From JAXGMV01 sp040768445 (lineage in GTDB: Bacteria > Chloroflexota > Anaerolineae > Anaerolineales > Anaerolineaceae), in contig JAXGMV010000001.1 in assembly GCA_040768445.1 (NCBI GenBank), forward strand, positions 1,798,001 to 1,862,000: a stretch of 64,000 nt of DNA, written 5' to 3'. A program made the translations under genes and the position numbers. The notes beneath the pieces are model-generated. The model saw only the letters and a list, made by a program, of their open reading frames with translations. It ran no database searches and was not told the DNA's origin. Below are positions 41,423 to 50,603 of this stretch, piece by piece. Each line of letters opens with the position of its first letter. The first letter of the stretch is position 1.

Positions 41423-44170
41423 ATGGATAAAAAATGGGTGTATTTATTTAGCGAAGTTGACCAGGCGGAAGCCTACGTCGGTGGTGATTGGGATAATGTG
41501 CGCGGTTTGCTGGGTGGCAAAGGCGCTAACCTGGCTGATATGACCCGCATTGGTGTACCGGTTCCCCCCGGATTTTCTGTGACAACTGAAGCCTGTAACG
41601 CCTACCTGGCAGGCGGTTCCAAGTTCCCTGCTGGCATGTGGGATCAGGCGCTTGCTGCTTTAAAAGCTGTTGAGAAAGCTGCTGGCAAAAAGTTCGGTGA
41701 TGCTTCAAACCCGCTGCTTGTTTCCTGCCGCTCCGGTGCAAAATTCTCGATGCCTGGCATGATGGACACTGTTCTAAATATCGGCTTGAACGATGAGACA
41801 GCCAAAGGCATGGTCAAGTTGACAGAAAATGAGCGTTTCGTTTATGACTCATACCGCCGGCTGGTTCAAATGTTCGGCTCAGTCGTGCTTGAGATTCCTG
41901 ATGAAGCATTTGAAGAAGTCCTTGACTCCTATAAAGAGAAAAAGGGCATTAAGCTGGACACTGAAATGGATGCGGCTGACTGGAAATTCCTTACAGAAGA
42001 ATTTAAAAAAGTTGTTCAAAGAGAGATGGGTTTCGATTTCCCCCAGGATCCTTACGAGCAGATGAAACTGGCAACCGAAGCTGTATTCCGCTCCTGGAAT
42101 GGCAAACGCGCCATTGACTACCGCCGTGCAGCCAAAATTGCTGATGATCTTGGTACCGCCGTCAATATCCAGACAATGGTCTTTGGCAACATGGGCGACG
42201 ATTCCGGCACTGGTGTGGCTTTCACACGCAACCCGGCTACTGGCGAACGCAAGATGTACGGTGATTATTTGCTCAATGCACAGGGTGAAGATGTTGTTGC
42301 CGGTATTCGTAACACCAACGAGATTTCACTCCTGGCGAATGATCTACCGGAAGCTTATGAGACTTTCCTTGATATCTGCAAAAAACTCGAAGCTCACTAT
42401 CAAGACCTGCAGGACGTTGAGTTCACAATCGAGCGTCGGAAGTTGTGGATGCTCCAGACCCGCAGCGGCAAACGAACCGCAAAAGCGGCTGTCAAAGCAG
42501 CTGTTGACATGGTGCAGGAAGGTTTGATTAGTAAAGAAGTGGCGATTAGCCGTGTGACACCTGACCAGGTTGACGCACTTCTGCACCCGCATTTTGAAAA
42601 AGCAACAAAAGACGCTGCCAGAAAAGAAGGCCGCTTCTATGCCTCAGGTGTCAACGCATCTCCAGGCGCTGCAGTTGGCCGTGTATATTTCGATGCAGAC
42701 ACCGCTGAAAAGAAAGCCAAAGAAGAAAAACAGAATGTCATCATGGTGCGGCCATTCACAAAACCCGATGATGTGCACGGTATGTTAGCAGCCAAAGGCA
42801 TCCTGACCAGCGAAGGTGGCGCTACTTCCCATGCCGCAGTTGTTGCACGCCAGTTTGGTGTCCCCTGTATTGTGGGCGCTTCTGCGGTGCGCATTGACCT
42901 TGAAAAACGCCAGATGACCGTCGATGGCAAGCTGGTCAAAGAAGGGGAATGGATTTCGGTTGACGGCACAACAGGTGAGGCTTTCCTTGGTGAGCTGACC
43001 ATGAATTCACCTTCGTTGGAAGAGCAAACTGACCTTTTAGCCCTGTTGAAATGGGCAGACAATATTGCTGCAACCCCTGGCATTCGTAAGGCGCCAGAAG
43101 GTTGGCCAACCCGCGGTCTGCAGGTTTGGGCAAATGCTGATTATCCGAAAGATGCACAACGTGCACGCGCATATGGTGCAGTAGGTATTGGATTGTGCCG
43201 AACAGAGCATATGTTTTTCGAACCTGCCAGGCTGCCGATTGTTCAACGTATGATCATGGCAAAAACCAGTGCTGACCGAACTGCTGCCCTGAATGAACTT
43301 TTGCCTTTCCAGAGAAGTGATTTCGAAGGGTTGTTTGAGGCGATGGACGGTTACCCGGTTATCATCCGGCTGATTGATCCGCCTCTGCATGAGTTCCTTC
43401 CCGGAGAGCGGGAGCTTTTAGAAGAAGTGATCACCATGAAGGTGACCGGTAAAACCGAAGGCCTTGAGGAAAAAGAACTGCTTCTCAGCACTGTTGAATC
43501 ACTGCATGAGAGCAACCCGATGATGGGTTTGCGCGGCGTCCGTTTAAGCATTATGATGCCAGAGATCGTTGAGATGCAGGTACGAGCGATTTTTGAAGCT
43601 GCGGCCAACTGCACCATCAAGGGTATCAACGCCAAACCAGAAGTGATGATTCCGCTCACCGGCATTGTCAATGAACTCCTGGTCATCCAGCCCCGGCTTG
43701 AGGAGATTGCCAAAGCAGTGATGGAAGAAAAGAAGATCAACTTCCATTATAAATTTGGCACGATGATCGAAATTCCGCGTGCAGCAGTGACTGCCAAGGA
43801 AATTGCTGAAGTGACTGAGTTCTTCTCATTTGGCACCAACGATCTGACCCAGATGACTTTTGGCTACAGCCGTGATGATGCTGAGCGTAACTTCTTGGTC
43901 AAATATGTGGAAGAAGGCATCCTGCCAGTCAATCCTTTCCAGACTATTGACCGCAATGGCGTTGGCCGTTTGATGGATATTGCTGTCAAAGAAGGCCGCT
44001 CTGCCAGGACTGACCTGGAAGTTGGTATTTGCGGTGAGCACGGCGGTGACCCATCCTCAATTGAGTTCTGCCACATGATTGGTAACAACTATGTCAGCTG
44101 TTCACCATTCAGGGTTCCGGTTGCCAGGCTTGCTGCAGCCCAGGCTGCTCTGAAACATCAAGTAAAGTAA
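41423..44170 (+). CDS. ppdK: Pyruvate phosphate dikinase
   Basis: A protein of 915 residues from ATG 41423 (GAGGAG 8 nt upstream). It interconverts ATP, phosphate and pyruvate with AMP, PPi and PEP. The ATP-grasp domain (GGKGANLADMTRIGVPVPPGF at the start), the swivelling domain with the phospho-His (His470 in GGATSHAAVVARQFGVPC) and the C-terminal PEP/pyruvate TIM barrel (GICGEHGGDPSS) are complete. In anaerobes it works toward either PEP or ATP. It lies beside PDH genes but has its own terminator. Confidence 0.97.
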   Translation: MDKKWVYLFSEVDQAEAYVGGDWDNVRGLLGGKGANLADMTRIGVPVPPGFSVTTEACNAYLAGGSKFPAGMWDQALAALKAVEKAAGKKFGDASNPLLVSCRSGAKFSMPGMMDTVLNIGLNDETAKGMVKLTENERFVYDSYRRLVQMFGSVVLEIPDEAFEEVLDSYKEKKGIKLDTEMDAADWKFLTEEFKKVVQREMGFDFPQDPYEQMKLATEAVFRSWNGKRAIDYRRAAKIADDLGTAVNIQTMVFGNMGDDSGTGVAFTRNPATGERKMYGDYLLNAQGEDVVAGIRNTNEISLLANDLPEAYETFLDICKKLEAHYQDLQDVEFTIERRKLWMLQTRSGKRTAKAAVKAAVDMVQEGLISKEVAISRVTPDQVDALLHPHFEKATKDAARKEGRFYASGVNASPGAAVGRVYFDADTAEKKAKEEKQNVIMVRPFTKPDDVHGMLAAKGILTSEGGATSHAAVVARQFGVPCIVGASAVRIDLEKRQMTVDGKLVKEGEWISVDGTTGEAFLGELTMNSPSLEEQTDLLALLKWADNIAATPGIRKAPEGWPTRGLQVWANADYPKDAQRARAYGAVGIGLCRTEHMFFEPARLPIVQRMIMAKTSADRTAALNELLPFQRSDFEGLFEAMDGYPVIIRLIDPPLHEFLPGERELLEEVITMKVTGKTEGLEEKELLLSTVESLHESNPMMGLRGVRLSIMMPEIVEMQVRAIFEAAANCTIKGINAKPEVMIPLTGIVNELLVIQPRLEEIAKAVMEEKKINFHYKFGTMIEIPRAAVTAKEIAEVTEFFSFGTNDLTQMTFGYSRDDAERNFLVKYVEEGILPVNPFQTIDRNGVGRLMDIAVKEGRSARTDLEVGICGEHGGDPSSIEFCHMIGNNYVSCSPFRVPVARLAAAQAALKHQVK

Positions 44171-44190
44171 ATTAACTTTATTAACAATAT

Positions 44191-44229
44191 AGGAGGCTGT
44201 CTGTCAAAGGACAACCTCCTTCTTTTTTT
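44191..44229 (+). terminator. ppdK terminator
   Basis: AGGAGG...GTC (44191 on) pairs with GAC.ACCTCCT (to 44220), followed by TCTTTTTTT. Confidence 0.85.
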
Positions 44230-44261
44230 ACTCAAACATAAAACATCAGCCTTAATGATTC

Positions 44262-44270
44262 TGGTATAAT
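44262..44270 (+). promoter_or_regulatory. Extended -10 promoter of the pdh operon
   Basis: TGGTATAAT at 44262-44270 with no clear -35; predicted start near 44277, leaving a 5' UTR of about 78 nt before pdhA. Confidence 0.6.
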
Positions 44271-44354
44271 TTTGAGGGTAATTGTCAGAAAACCTGATGT
44301 AGGGTGGATTACCCGATCAGATCACAAATTCATAGAAAATGAGGACACGAATTG

Positions 44355-45314
44355 ATGGATAAACAAGAATATCTGGATCTTTATCGTCAAATGGTCGTGA
44401 TCCGCAGGCTGGAAGAAAAAGCGGCAGAGCTTTATCAACAGGGAAAAATTGGCGGCTTTCTGCACCTGTATATTGGGCAGGAAGCAGTCAGCACAGGCCT
44501 GGTAGCTGCCAGAAAGCCTCAGGATCGGGTCATCACAGCTTATCGTGATCACGGTTTTGCGATCAACTGCGGTTTGTCTACCCGCGGTGTGATGGCTGAA
44601 CTGCTTGGAAAAGCAACCGGTGTTTCAAAAGGTAAAGGCGGTTCAATGCATCTGGCGGATGTTTCCAAGAACTTTTGGGGAGGCCATGCTATTGTTGGCG
44701 GACATCTGCCGATCGCGGCTGGTTTTGCTCTGGGTGACCAGTATATGGAAAATGACGGCGTGACTATTTGCATTTTCGGCGATGGCGCAACGAACATCGG
44801 CTATTTCCATGAGGCCCTCAACCTCTCCAAAGTATGGAACCTGCCTGTTTTATGGGTTTGTGAGAACAATAAATACGGAATGGGAACTTCCATTGCTCGA
44901 GCATCAGCTGTGTCTGAAATCAGGCAGAAGGCTGAAGGCTATGCCATCAAGAATGACCGGGTGGACGGTATGGACTTGATGGCAGTCAGGGATATTACCC
45001 TGGAGATGCTGGACGAAATTCGCTCCGGCGGAGGACCAAGATTCCTTGAAGCTATGACATATCGTTTCCGCGGCCACTCAATGGGCGATCCTGAGCGGTA
45101 TCGCAAAGCTGAAGAAATCGTTCAGTGGGAAGAAAACGACCCGATTGGCATCTACCAGGATTATCTTATTAAAAATAATCTTGTCACCCAGGCTGAGATT
45201 ACTGAAATGACCCTGGTAGCTGAAGATGAAGTACAGGATGCCGTTGAATTTGCAGAATCAAGCCCGGAACCTGCGGCTGAAGATCTCTTCAAGCACGTCT
45301 TTGTCGAGGAATAG
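44355..45314 (+). CDS. pdhA: Pyruvate dehydrogenase E1 component, alpha subunit
   Basis: A protein of 319 residues from ATG 44355 (GAGGAC upstream; TTG 44352 is less likely). With the beta subunit it decarboxylates pyruvate using thiamine diphosphate. The ThDP motif GDGATNIGYFHEALN, the HLYIGQEAVSTG substrate region and the phosphorylation-loop-like RFRGHSMGDPERYR are present. The E1 could also be acetoin- or branched-chain-type; the short E1 alpha and E2 sequence fit PDH or acetoin dehydrogenase. Operon order is E1a-E1b-E2, with no E3 in the window. Confidence 0.88.
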   Translation: MDKQEYLDLYRQMVVIRRLEEKAAELYQQGKIGGFLHLYIGQEAVSTGLVAARKPQDRVITAYRDHGFAINCGLSTRGVMAELLGKATGVSKGKGGSMHLADVSKNFWGGHAIVGGHLPIAAGFALGDQYMENDGVTICIFGDGATNIGYFHEALNLSKVWNLPVLWVCENNKYGMGTSIARASAVSEIRQKAEGYAIKNDRVDGMDLMAVRDITLEMLDEIRSGGGPRFLEAMTYRFRGHSMGDPERYRKAEEIVQWEENDPIGIYQDYLIKNNLVTQAEITEMTLVAEDEVQDAVEFAESSPEPAAEDLFKHVFVEE

Positions 45315-45324
45315 AGGAGTAAAC

Positions 45325-46299
45325 ATGGCCAGAATAACAATGCGTGAAGCGATTTCTCAAGCACTCTGGGAAGAAATGGAACGTGACGAAAGGGTTTTCA
45401 TCCAGGGTGAAGAAGTAGGTGTTTGGGGCGGTACCTATGCGGTCACCAAAGGCTTTTATGACCATTTTGGTGAGAAGCGAGTTAAGGACACACCAATTGC
45501 CGAAGCAGTGATTCTTGGCTCAGCCATCGGTGCGGCTATGGTTGGCCTGCGGCCGGTTGCTGAGTTAATGACTATTAATTTTGCTTTTTCCGCCATGGAT
45601 TACATTGTCAACCAGGCGGCGAAACTGCATTACATGTTTGGCGGTCAATTCCGCGTTCCCCTGGTCATCAGGGCTGTTGGCGGTGGCGGCAGGCAATTAG
45701 GCGCTACACACTCACAAACCCCTGACGCAATCTTTGCTCATTTTCCCGGTTTGAAAGTGGTCAGCCCGGGCACTCCGGCTGATGCCAAAGGGCTGCTCAA
45801 GGCAGCAATCCGGACAGATGACCCGGTGCTGTTTATTGAGCATGCTACGCTCTACCAGAGCAGAGGTGAGGTGCCTGAGGGTGATTATTTAGTGCCTATT
45901 GGCAAATCGACTGTTCAGCGCAAGGGTAAAGACATCACCCTGGTAACTTATTCAAAGATGCTTGAAATCTCAACCAAGGCGGCTGATTTATTATCCAAAG
46001 ACGGTATCGATGTTGAAATTGTTGACCTGCGAACTTTGAGACCGCTGGACATGGAACCTGTGCTTGAGTCTTTCAAGAAGACTAACCGGGCAGTGATCGT
46101 GGAAGAAGGTTGGAAATCTTACGGCGTTGGTGCCGAAGTGATGTCTCGAATCTACGAGGAAGCATTCGATTATGTGGATGCACCGATCAAACGCGTGGCG
46201 CAGACAGAAGTGCCACTGCCATACAACCGAAATCTCGAACAGATGGCGCTGCCTCAGGTAGAAGATGTGGTAAAGGCAGTGAAGGAGGTATTACGCTGA
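45325..46299 (+). CDS. pdhB: Pyruvate dehydrogenase E1 component, beta subunit
   Basis: A protein of 324 residues from ATG 45325 after GAGGAG. Typical blocks are MREAISQALWEEMERDERVF, GEEVGVWGGTYAVTKG, DTPIAEAVILGSAIGAAM, RQLGATHSQTPDAIFAH and VIVEEGWKSYGVGAEV. It supplies part of the ThDP pocket and binds E2. It starts 10 bp after pdhA and overlaps pdhC by one base. Confidence 0.9.
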   Translation: MARITMREAISQALWEEMERDERVFIQGEEVGVWGGTYAVTKGFYDHFGEKRVKDTPIAEAVILGSAIGAAMVGLRPVAELMTINFAFSAMDYIVNQAAKLHYMFGGQFRVPLVIRAVGGGGRQLGATHSQTPDAIFAHFPGLKVVSPGTPADAKGLLKAAIRTDDPVLFIEHATLYQSRGEVPEGDYLVPIGKSTVQRKGKDITLVTYSKMLEISTKAADLLSKDGIDVEIVDLRTLRPLDMEPVLESFKKTNRAVIVEEGWKSYGVGAEVMSRIYEEAFDYVDAPIKRVAQTEVPLPYNRNLEQMALPQVEDVVKAVKEVLR

Positions 46300-47576
46300 T
46301 GGCTGAAATAGTACAAATGCCCAAACTTGGATTTGATATGGCGGAAGGCACACTGGTGCGCTGGGTCAAAGTGGAAGGTGAATCTGTCAACAAGGGTGAT
46401 GTGCTGGCTGAAATTGAAACCGATAAAGCTACTGTTGAGGTTGAATCTTCCTTCTCAGGGTTGGTTCACAAGCACCTGATCGAGGAAGGTTCCGTTGTAC
46501 CGGTTGGGACACCAATTGCTGTTATTGCTCAACCCGGCGAAGAAGTGAAAGACTTACCTCTGGATGATGCTGACTCTGGTGCAGCTGCAGAAGAATCGAA
46601 ACCTGAGGCGACTTCTGAAGCTGTTAAGGAAGCGCAGACACAAGCAGTAGAGAAGACTGGGCCGGATGCGGTTCAACCATCAGCTTCTGATGGGCGTATT
46701 ATTGCCTCACCTTTAGCCCGCAGAATCGCCGAAGAAAAAAATCTCGATTTAGCCACAGTATCAGGCAGCGGGCCAGGCGGCAGAATTGTTAAAAGCGATG
46801 TGGAACAGGCACTCAGTGGTGGCGGTCCATCCAGCAAGGTTGATAGTTTGGTATCATCTGGTTCCAGCCAATGGCAGCCTATTGAAACAAAAGCTGATCA
46901 GACTGTTAAGATGAGCAAGCTGCGCAGTATTATTGGCAAGCGTATGCTTGAATCCAAGCAAACTGTCCCGCATTTTTATGTCACACACACTGTTGATATG
47001 GAAGCCCTGTTCAAGCTGCGCAAGCAGGTGAATGCACTCTTGCCAGAGGATCAGAAGATCTCAGTTAATGACTTTGTCGTCAAAGCAGCTGCCCTGGCAC
47101 TGCAGAAATTCCCTAATTTGAATGCTTCAATTGTGGAAGATTCCATTGTTCAGCATGGCAGTGTCAATGTTGGCGTTGCTGTGGCAGTAGAAGGCGGCTT
47201 GTTGACAGTGGTTTGCCGAGATGCAGACCGAAAACAACTCAGGCGCATCTCCGAAGAAATAACTGAAATGGTTAATCGGGCGCGTGATGGTAAAGTCAAG
47301 ACTGACGATATTGAAGGATCAACTTTCTCCATCAGCAACCTGGGTATGTACGATGTGGATCATTTTTCAGCGATCATAAATGCCCCTGAAGCAGCTATTT
47401 TGGCGGTGAGTTCTGCCAAGCAAGTACCAGTGGTGTTGGACGGTGAGATAAAAGTCGGGCTGCGTATGCAGGTGACACTATCAGCCGATCACAGGATCAC
47501 TGATGGTGTGGAGGCAGCGCTGTTCTTACAAAGCCTGGCCGGGTTCCTTGAAAATCCTGTCAGTTTGATGCTGTAA
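46299..47576 (+). CDS. pdhC: Dihydrolipoamide acetyltransferase (E2)
   Basis: A protein of 425 residues from ATG 46299, overlapping pdhB (TGATG). It has one lipoyl domain with Lys43 in EIETDKATVEV, an Ala/Glu-rich linker, a peripheral-subunit-binding domain (about 134-171, ASPLARRIAEEKNLDL), a second linker, and the catalytic domain ending with SADHRITDGVEAALFL (the His-Asp active-site motif). It transfers the acetyl group to CoA. E3 must be encoded elsewhere. Confidence 0.92.
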   Translation: MAEIVQMPKLGFDMAEGTLVRWVKVEGESVNKGDVLAEIETDKATVEVESSFSGLVHKHLIEEGSVVPVGTPIAVIAQPGEEVKDLPLDDADSGAAAEESKPEATSEAVKEAQTQAVEKTGPDAVQPSASDGRIIASPLARRIAEEKNLDLATVSGSGPGGRIVKSDVEQALSGGGPSSKVDSLVSSGSSQWQPIETKADQTVKMSKLRSIIGKRMLESKQTVPHFYVTHTVDMEALFKLRKQVNALLPEDQKISVNDFVVKAAALALQKFPNLNASIVEDSIVQHGSVNVGVAVAVEGGLLTVVCRDADRKQLRRISEEITEMVNRARDGKVKTDDIEGSTFSISNLGMYDVDHFSAIINAPEAAILAVSSAKQVPVVLDGEIKVGLRMQVTLSADHRITDGVEAALFLQSLAGFLENPVSLML

Positions 47577-47596
47577 AACATCGCAATTAAAATATT

Positions 47597-47640
47597 AAGA
47601 CCTGGAGCGCAAGCTGCACTACCAGGTCTTATTTATTTTC
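47597..47640. terminator. Terminator after pdhC
   Basis: AAGACCTGG (47597-47605) and CCAGGTCTT (47622-47630) form a 9-bp stem, with an inner AGC..GCT pairing in the loop, then ATTTATTTT. It is shared with the converging gene ending at 47655. Confidence 0.8.
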
Positions 47641-47654
47641 TACTTGTGTAATTG

Positions 47655-50072
47655 TTATTCTGAGCCGTACAGGCGCTGGTAGATGTGGAAAAATTCTGAG
47701 ATTTGCATGACATAATTGCGGGTTTCACTGAAGCGGATTATCTCCAGCATTAAGTCCGGGTCACCGCCAGACATCTCATCCCAGATCATGGCGTTACCGG
47801 GGCCGCCATTGTAGCCGGCTAACGCGGCAACTGCATTCCCATTGAACTGCGCCAGGCGTTTTGAAAAATAGACAGTGCCCAGCGGAATGTTAATGATGGG
47901 TCGGAAAAGGTCATCAGGTGTGTAATTTGGCGGCCAGTTAAGCGTATTGACCACATCCTGAGCAGTGCTGGGTAACAGCTGCAGTGCACCATGTGCGCCG
48001 GCTGATGATCCTGCAAATCCAGTAAACATGCTTTCCTGCCTGATCATGGAGAGTAGAAGAATGGGTGAGACATTGTGTTGTTCAGCAGCTTCGAGAACAA
48101 TGTCCTTATAGTAGACCCCAAAACGGACGTGGTTAAAAAATACTGGTGCAGACAGGGTACCGAGATCATCCATGTTTGCTAAATCAAGGATTTGCCGGCT
48201 GGCATAGATTGCCTGCTGGTAAAAACCGAGCGAGAGCATGTGGTTGAGGAAGTGATAATTTCTAACTGCATCATCTTTAATGTTAAGACGCACCCTGGTA
48301 AACCGTTCATCAGCCTGCTTGAATAATCCAATATTCCAGAGCGCATTACCCCTGGCCATGTCAGGGTCATCAACTAACAATCCTAAACCACTTAAGTTGG
48401 TTCCCTCAGGAATGGAAAACGTGAAGCGCAGCCATGCTTCAGCCAGGCCGCGTTCCTGGTCAAGATCGCGGTCGAGATTCAATTCTGATGTGGTCGTCAA
48501 GGGCTGTAAACCAAGTGATAATTCCCTTGACCGTTCACTGTAATAACCCGTTGGGTCAAGATCTGCAGCCTGTTGATAAGAGAGCGTTGCGGCATTCATA
48601 ACCCCCTGTTTTTCATAGACCTTGCCAGTCCACATCATCGCAGCAGCCTGGTCGCTGGCGCTTGTTGCCAGAACAAGTGCTCTTTGAAAAGTCGTAAGTG
48701 CAGATTTCATGTCATTCAGACGGTAATAGCAAATACCAGCCAGGATCATGCCGCGCTGGCTGAGGGGATCAGCAGGATAATCAACAATCATGCGCTCCCA
48801 GGCTGCTGCTGCGCCGGTGAGGTCATTAGATCGCTCAAGAATGCGGGCAGCGTCATAGAGGGTTGAAGGAGCACTGGGGGAATCAGGGACACGGTTGACG
48901 TAATCCAGGAGGGTTTGAGCGGCGCGTTCGTGTTGATTCATAAATGCCCACTGCGTATAGGCTTTTTCTTCGTAAGCTGTTAACCATAACGCTTCACCAA
49001 CATGGTTGTTAATGATCTCCTGCCATTCGTCAATCGCTGCCTGATACTCTTCCATAGCACGTAGAGAGAGGGCACGGTAGTGCCTGGCAGTGGCGTCCTG
49101 GTCTGGCGTTGATTTGATATATTCATTCAGATAATCCGATGCAAGTCCGTACTGCCCCACGTGGTAATTGACCAATCCCCGGCTCAGACTGCTGACCGGG
49201 ATGTTGTTATCCACCAGGTAAACCAGGCTTGAGTAAGCATCATAGGTTTCGGGGTAATTATTGATTGAATCCTGGTAGCGTGCATACGCCTGCTCTGGCA
49301 AGCCCAAATTGATGTAGGCATTGCCAAGCAGCAAATTAATCTGTGCTTTTGTGTAACTGTTTTGTGTTTCATCAAATAATGGCAGTAATATCCTGACTGT
49401 GTTTTCATAGTCACCCTGGCTGGCATGAATATTTGCCATCTTGATCTTAATCAATACGCCAGCTTCCGTCTCTGCCGCATCTACCGCAAGAGTATATGCG
49501 TCCAAGGCTTGTGTTGTTTCCTGGTTTTTTAGAAGAAGATCCCCTTTTTGCTCGAGGATAAAGTCATCCAGCACACCGGGCTTATTGTCAATATAGGCAT
49601 CAAGCGAGCGCACTGCCAGTGGGATGTTCCCCAGATTTTCATAACACTGTGCCATGAAATAATTGGCAGTGGCGTGATAGGTTGTGTCATAACTGGCAAG
49701 GACTGTGCCATACGCCTGCAAGCATAAATCATAATCTCCACGCAAATAATGAACATGACCCATTCCCATTAATGCAGCAGCCTGTGTGTGAGCATCACCA
49801 ACTGCAGTTAATGCGGTCTCATATTCTCTGTATGCGAGATCATAATCACCAAAAAACAATGCCTGGTCACCCTGTTTGATGCGTGCTTCAGGCACTGGTG
49901 TGGGTGTCGGAGTGGGTAGAGGCAGTGGCGTGTTTGTTGGTATTGGACTGGGAGTTCTGGTCGAAAAAAGCTGTTCGCCCAGGATTCCTGACATGGACAG
50001 AATGACAGAGATGACGGCAATGATCAGCAGAAGTGCTATACCAAAAAAAATGACGTAAGTTTTTCTGTTCAT
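47655..50072 (-). CDS. TPR-repeat lytic transglycosylase (SLT domain)
   Basis: A protein of 805 residues from ATG 50072. The in-frame TTG at 50108 overlaps a perfect -35 and is rejected. An N-terminal helix (about 6-30) and a Pro/Thr linker (SPIPTNTPLPLPTPTPTPVP) lead to many TPR-like helix pairs (about 60-600) and a C-terminal SLT domain, with the catalytic Glu in MIRQESMFTGFAGSSAGAHGALQLLP and the AGYNGGPGNA motif. It cleaves peptidoglycan outside the membrane; the TPR part may organise partners, as in Slt70 superhelices. ATG is 7 nt after a -10 box. Confidence 0.88.
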   Translation of the reverse strand: MNRKTYVIFFGIALLLIIAVISVILSMSGILGEQLFSTRTPSPIPTNTPLPLPTPTPTPVPEARIKQGDQALFFGDYDLAYREYETALTAVGDAHTQAAALMGMGHVHYLRGDYDLCLQAYGTVLASYDTTYHATANYFMAQCYENLGNIPLAVRSLDAYIDNKPGVLDDFILEQKGDLLLKNQETTQALDAYTLAVDAAETEAGVLIKIKMANIHASQGDYENTVRILLPLFDETQNSYTKAQINLLLGNAYINLGLPEQAYARYQDSINNYPETYDAYSSLVYLVDNNIPVSSLSRGLVNYHVGQYGLASDYLNEYIKSTPDQDATARHYRALSLRAMEEYQAAIDEWQEIINNHVGEALWLTAYEEKAYTQWAFMNQHERAAQTLLDYVNRVPDSPSAPSTLYDAARILERSNDLTGAAAAWERMIVDYPADPLSQRGMILAGICYYRLNDMKSALTTFQRALVLATSASDQAAAMMWTGKVYEKQGVMNAATLSYQQAADLDPTGYYSERSRELSLGLQPLTTTSELNLDRDLDQERGLAEAWLRFTFSIPEGTNLSGLGLLVDDPDMARGNALWNIGLFKQADERFTRVRLNIKDDAVRNYHFLNHMLSLGFYQQAIYASRQILDLANMDDLGTLSAPVFFNHVRFGVYYKDIVLEAAEQHNVSPILLLSMIRQESMFTGFAGSSAGAHGALQLLPSTAQDVVNTLNWPPNYTPDDLFRPIINIPLGTVYFSKRLAQFNGNAVAALAGYNGGPGNAMIWDEMSGGDPDLMLEIIRFSETRNYVMQISEFFHIYQRLYGSE

Positions 50073-50079
50073 TAGAGAG

Positions 50080-50108
50080 CTTATACTGGAAGTTTTGATT
50101 TGTGTCAA
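50080..50108 (-). promoter_or_regulatory. Promoter with leaderless geometry (transglycosylase)
   Basis: Minus strand TTGACA (50108-50103), a 17-bp spacer, TATAAG (50085-50080), then 7 nt to ATG 50072. No Shine-Dalgarno is present. Confidence 0.75.
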
Positions 50109-50151
50109 TAGACTTTTCGCGAGGGTCTAATAACCTGTTTCACCATTCTCC

Positions 50152-50180
50152 TTGTTTGTTCCCCAAACACACACTATAAT
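50152..50180 (+). promoter_or_regulatory. Promoter of yciH-ettA
   Basis: TTGTTT (50152-50157), a 17-bp spacer, TATAAT (50175-50180); predicted start near 50187, giving a 5' UTR of about 36 nt without a Shine-Dalgarno. Confidence 0.7.
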
Positions 50181-50222
50181 CTCAGCTAACCTTTTTGACT
50201 GAAACGAGACGCTGCACCAGTT

Positions 50223-50579
50223 ATGCCATCGAAATCTAATCCTACAGTCTACTCAACTGAGTGGGGCAGAATTTGCCCGACCTGTGGTAAGCCTGTTGAC
50301 AGATGTACATGTGCTATCAAAAAGCCTGCCCCTGCTGGCGATGGAATTGTGCGAGTAAGCCGAGAGACTAAAGGCAGGAAGGGCAAGGGCGTTACACTGG
50401 TGACCGGCTTGCTGCTGGATGAGGATGGTAAAAAGAATTTACTGGCAGAGATCAAGAAGAAGTGCGGTGCCGGCGGCTCTTTGAAAGAGGGTTTACTGGA
50501 AATCCAGGGAGAACACCGGGACATTATTGTTGAACTGCTTAAAACTAAAGGTTATCAAGTGAAGAAATCCGGCGGATAA
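50223..50579 (+). CDS. yciH: SUI1/eIF1-like translation factor (YciH)
   Basis: A protein of 118 residues. The C-terminal ~80 residues are an eIF1/SUI1 fold: RKGKGVTLVTGLLLDEDG, CGAGGSLKEGLLEIQGEHRD and the final LKTKGYQVKKSGG. The N-terminus holds a Cys pattern (CPTCGKPVDRCTC) that may bind zinc. Bacterial YciH affects start-site fidelity at the 30S subunit. It lies 25 bp before an EttA-type ABC-F gene and is probably co-transcribed with it. Confidence 0.9.
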   Translation: MPSKSNPTVYSTEWGRICPTCGKPVDRCTCAIKKPAPAGDGIVRVSRETKGRKGKGVTLVTGLLLDEDGKKNLLAEIKKKCGAGGSLKEGLLEIQGEHRDIIVELLKTKGYQVKKSGG

Positions 50580-50603
50580 TGCTGGCAATGAAAGGGTACA
50601 GCC

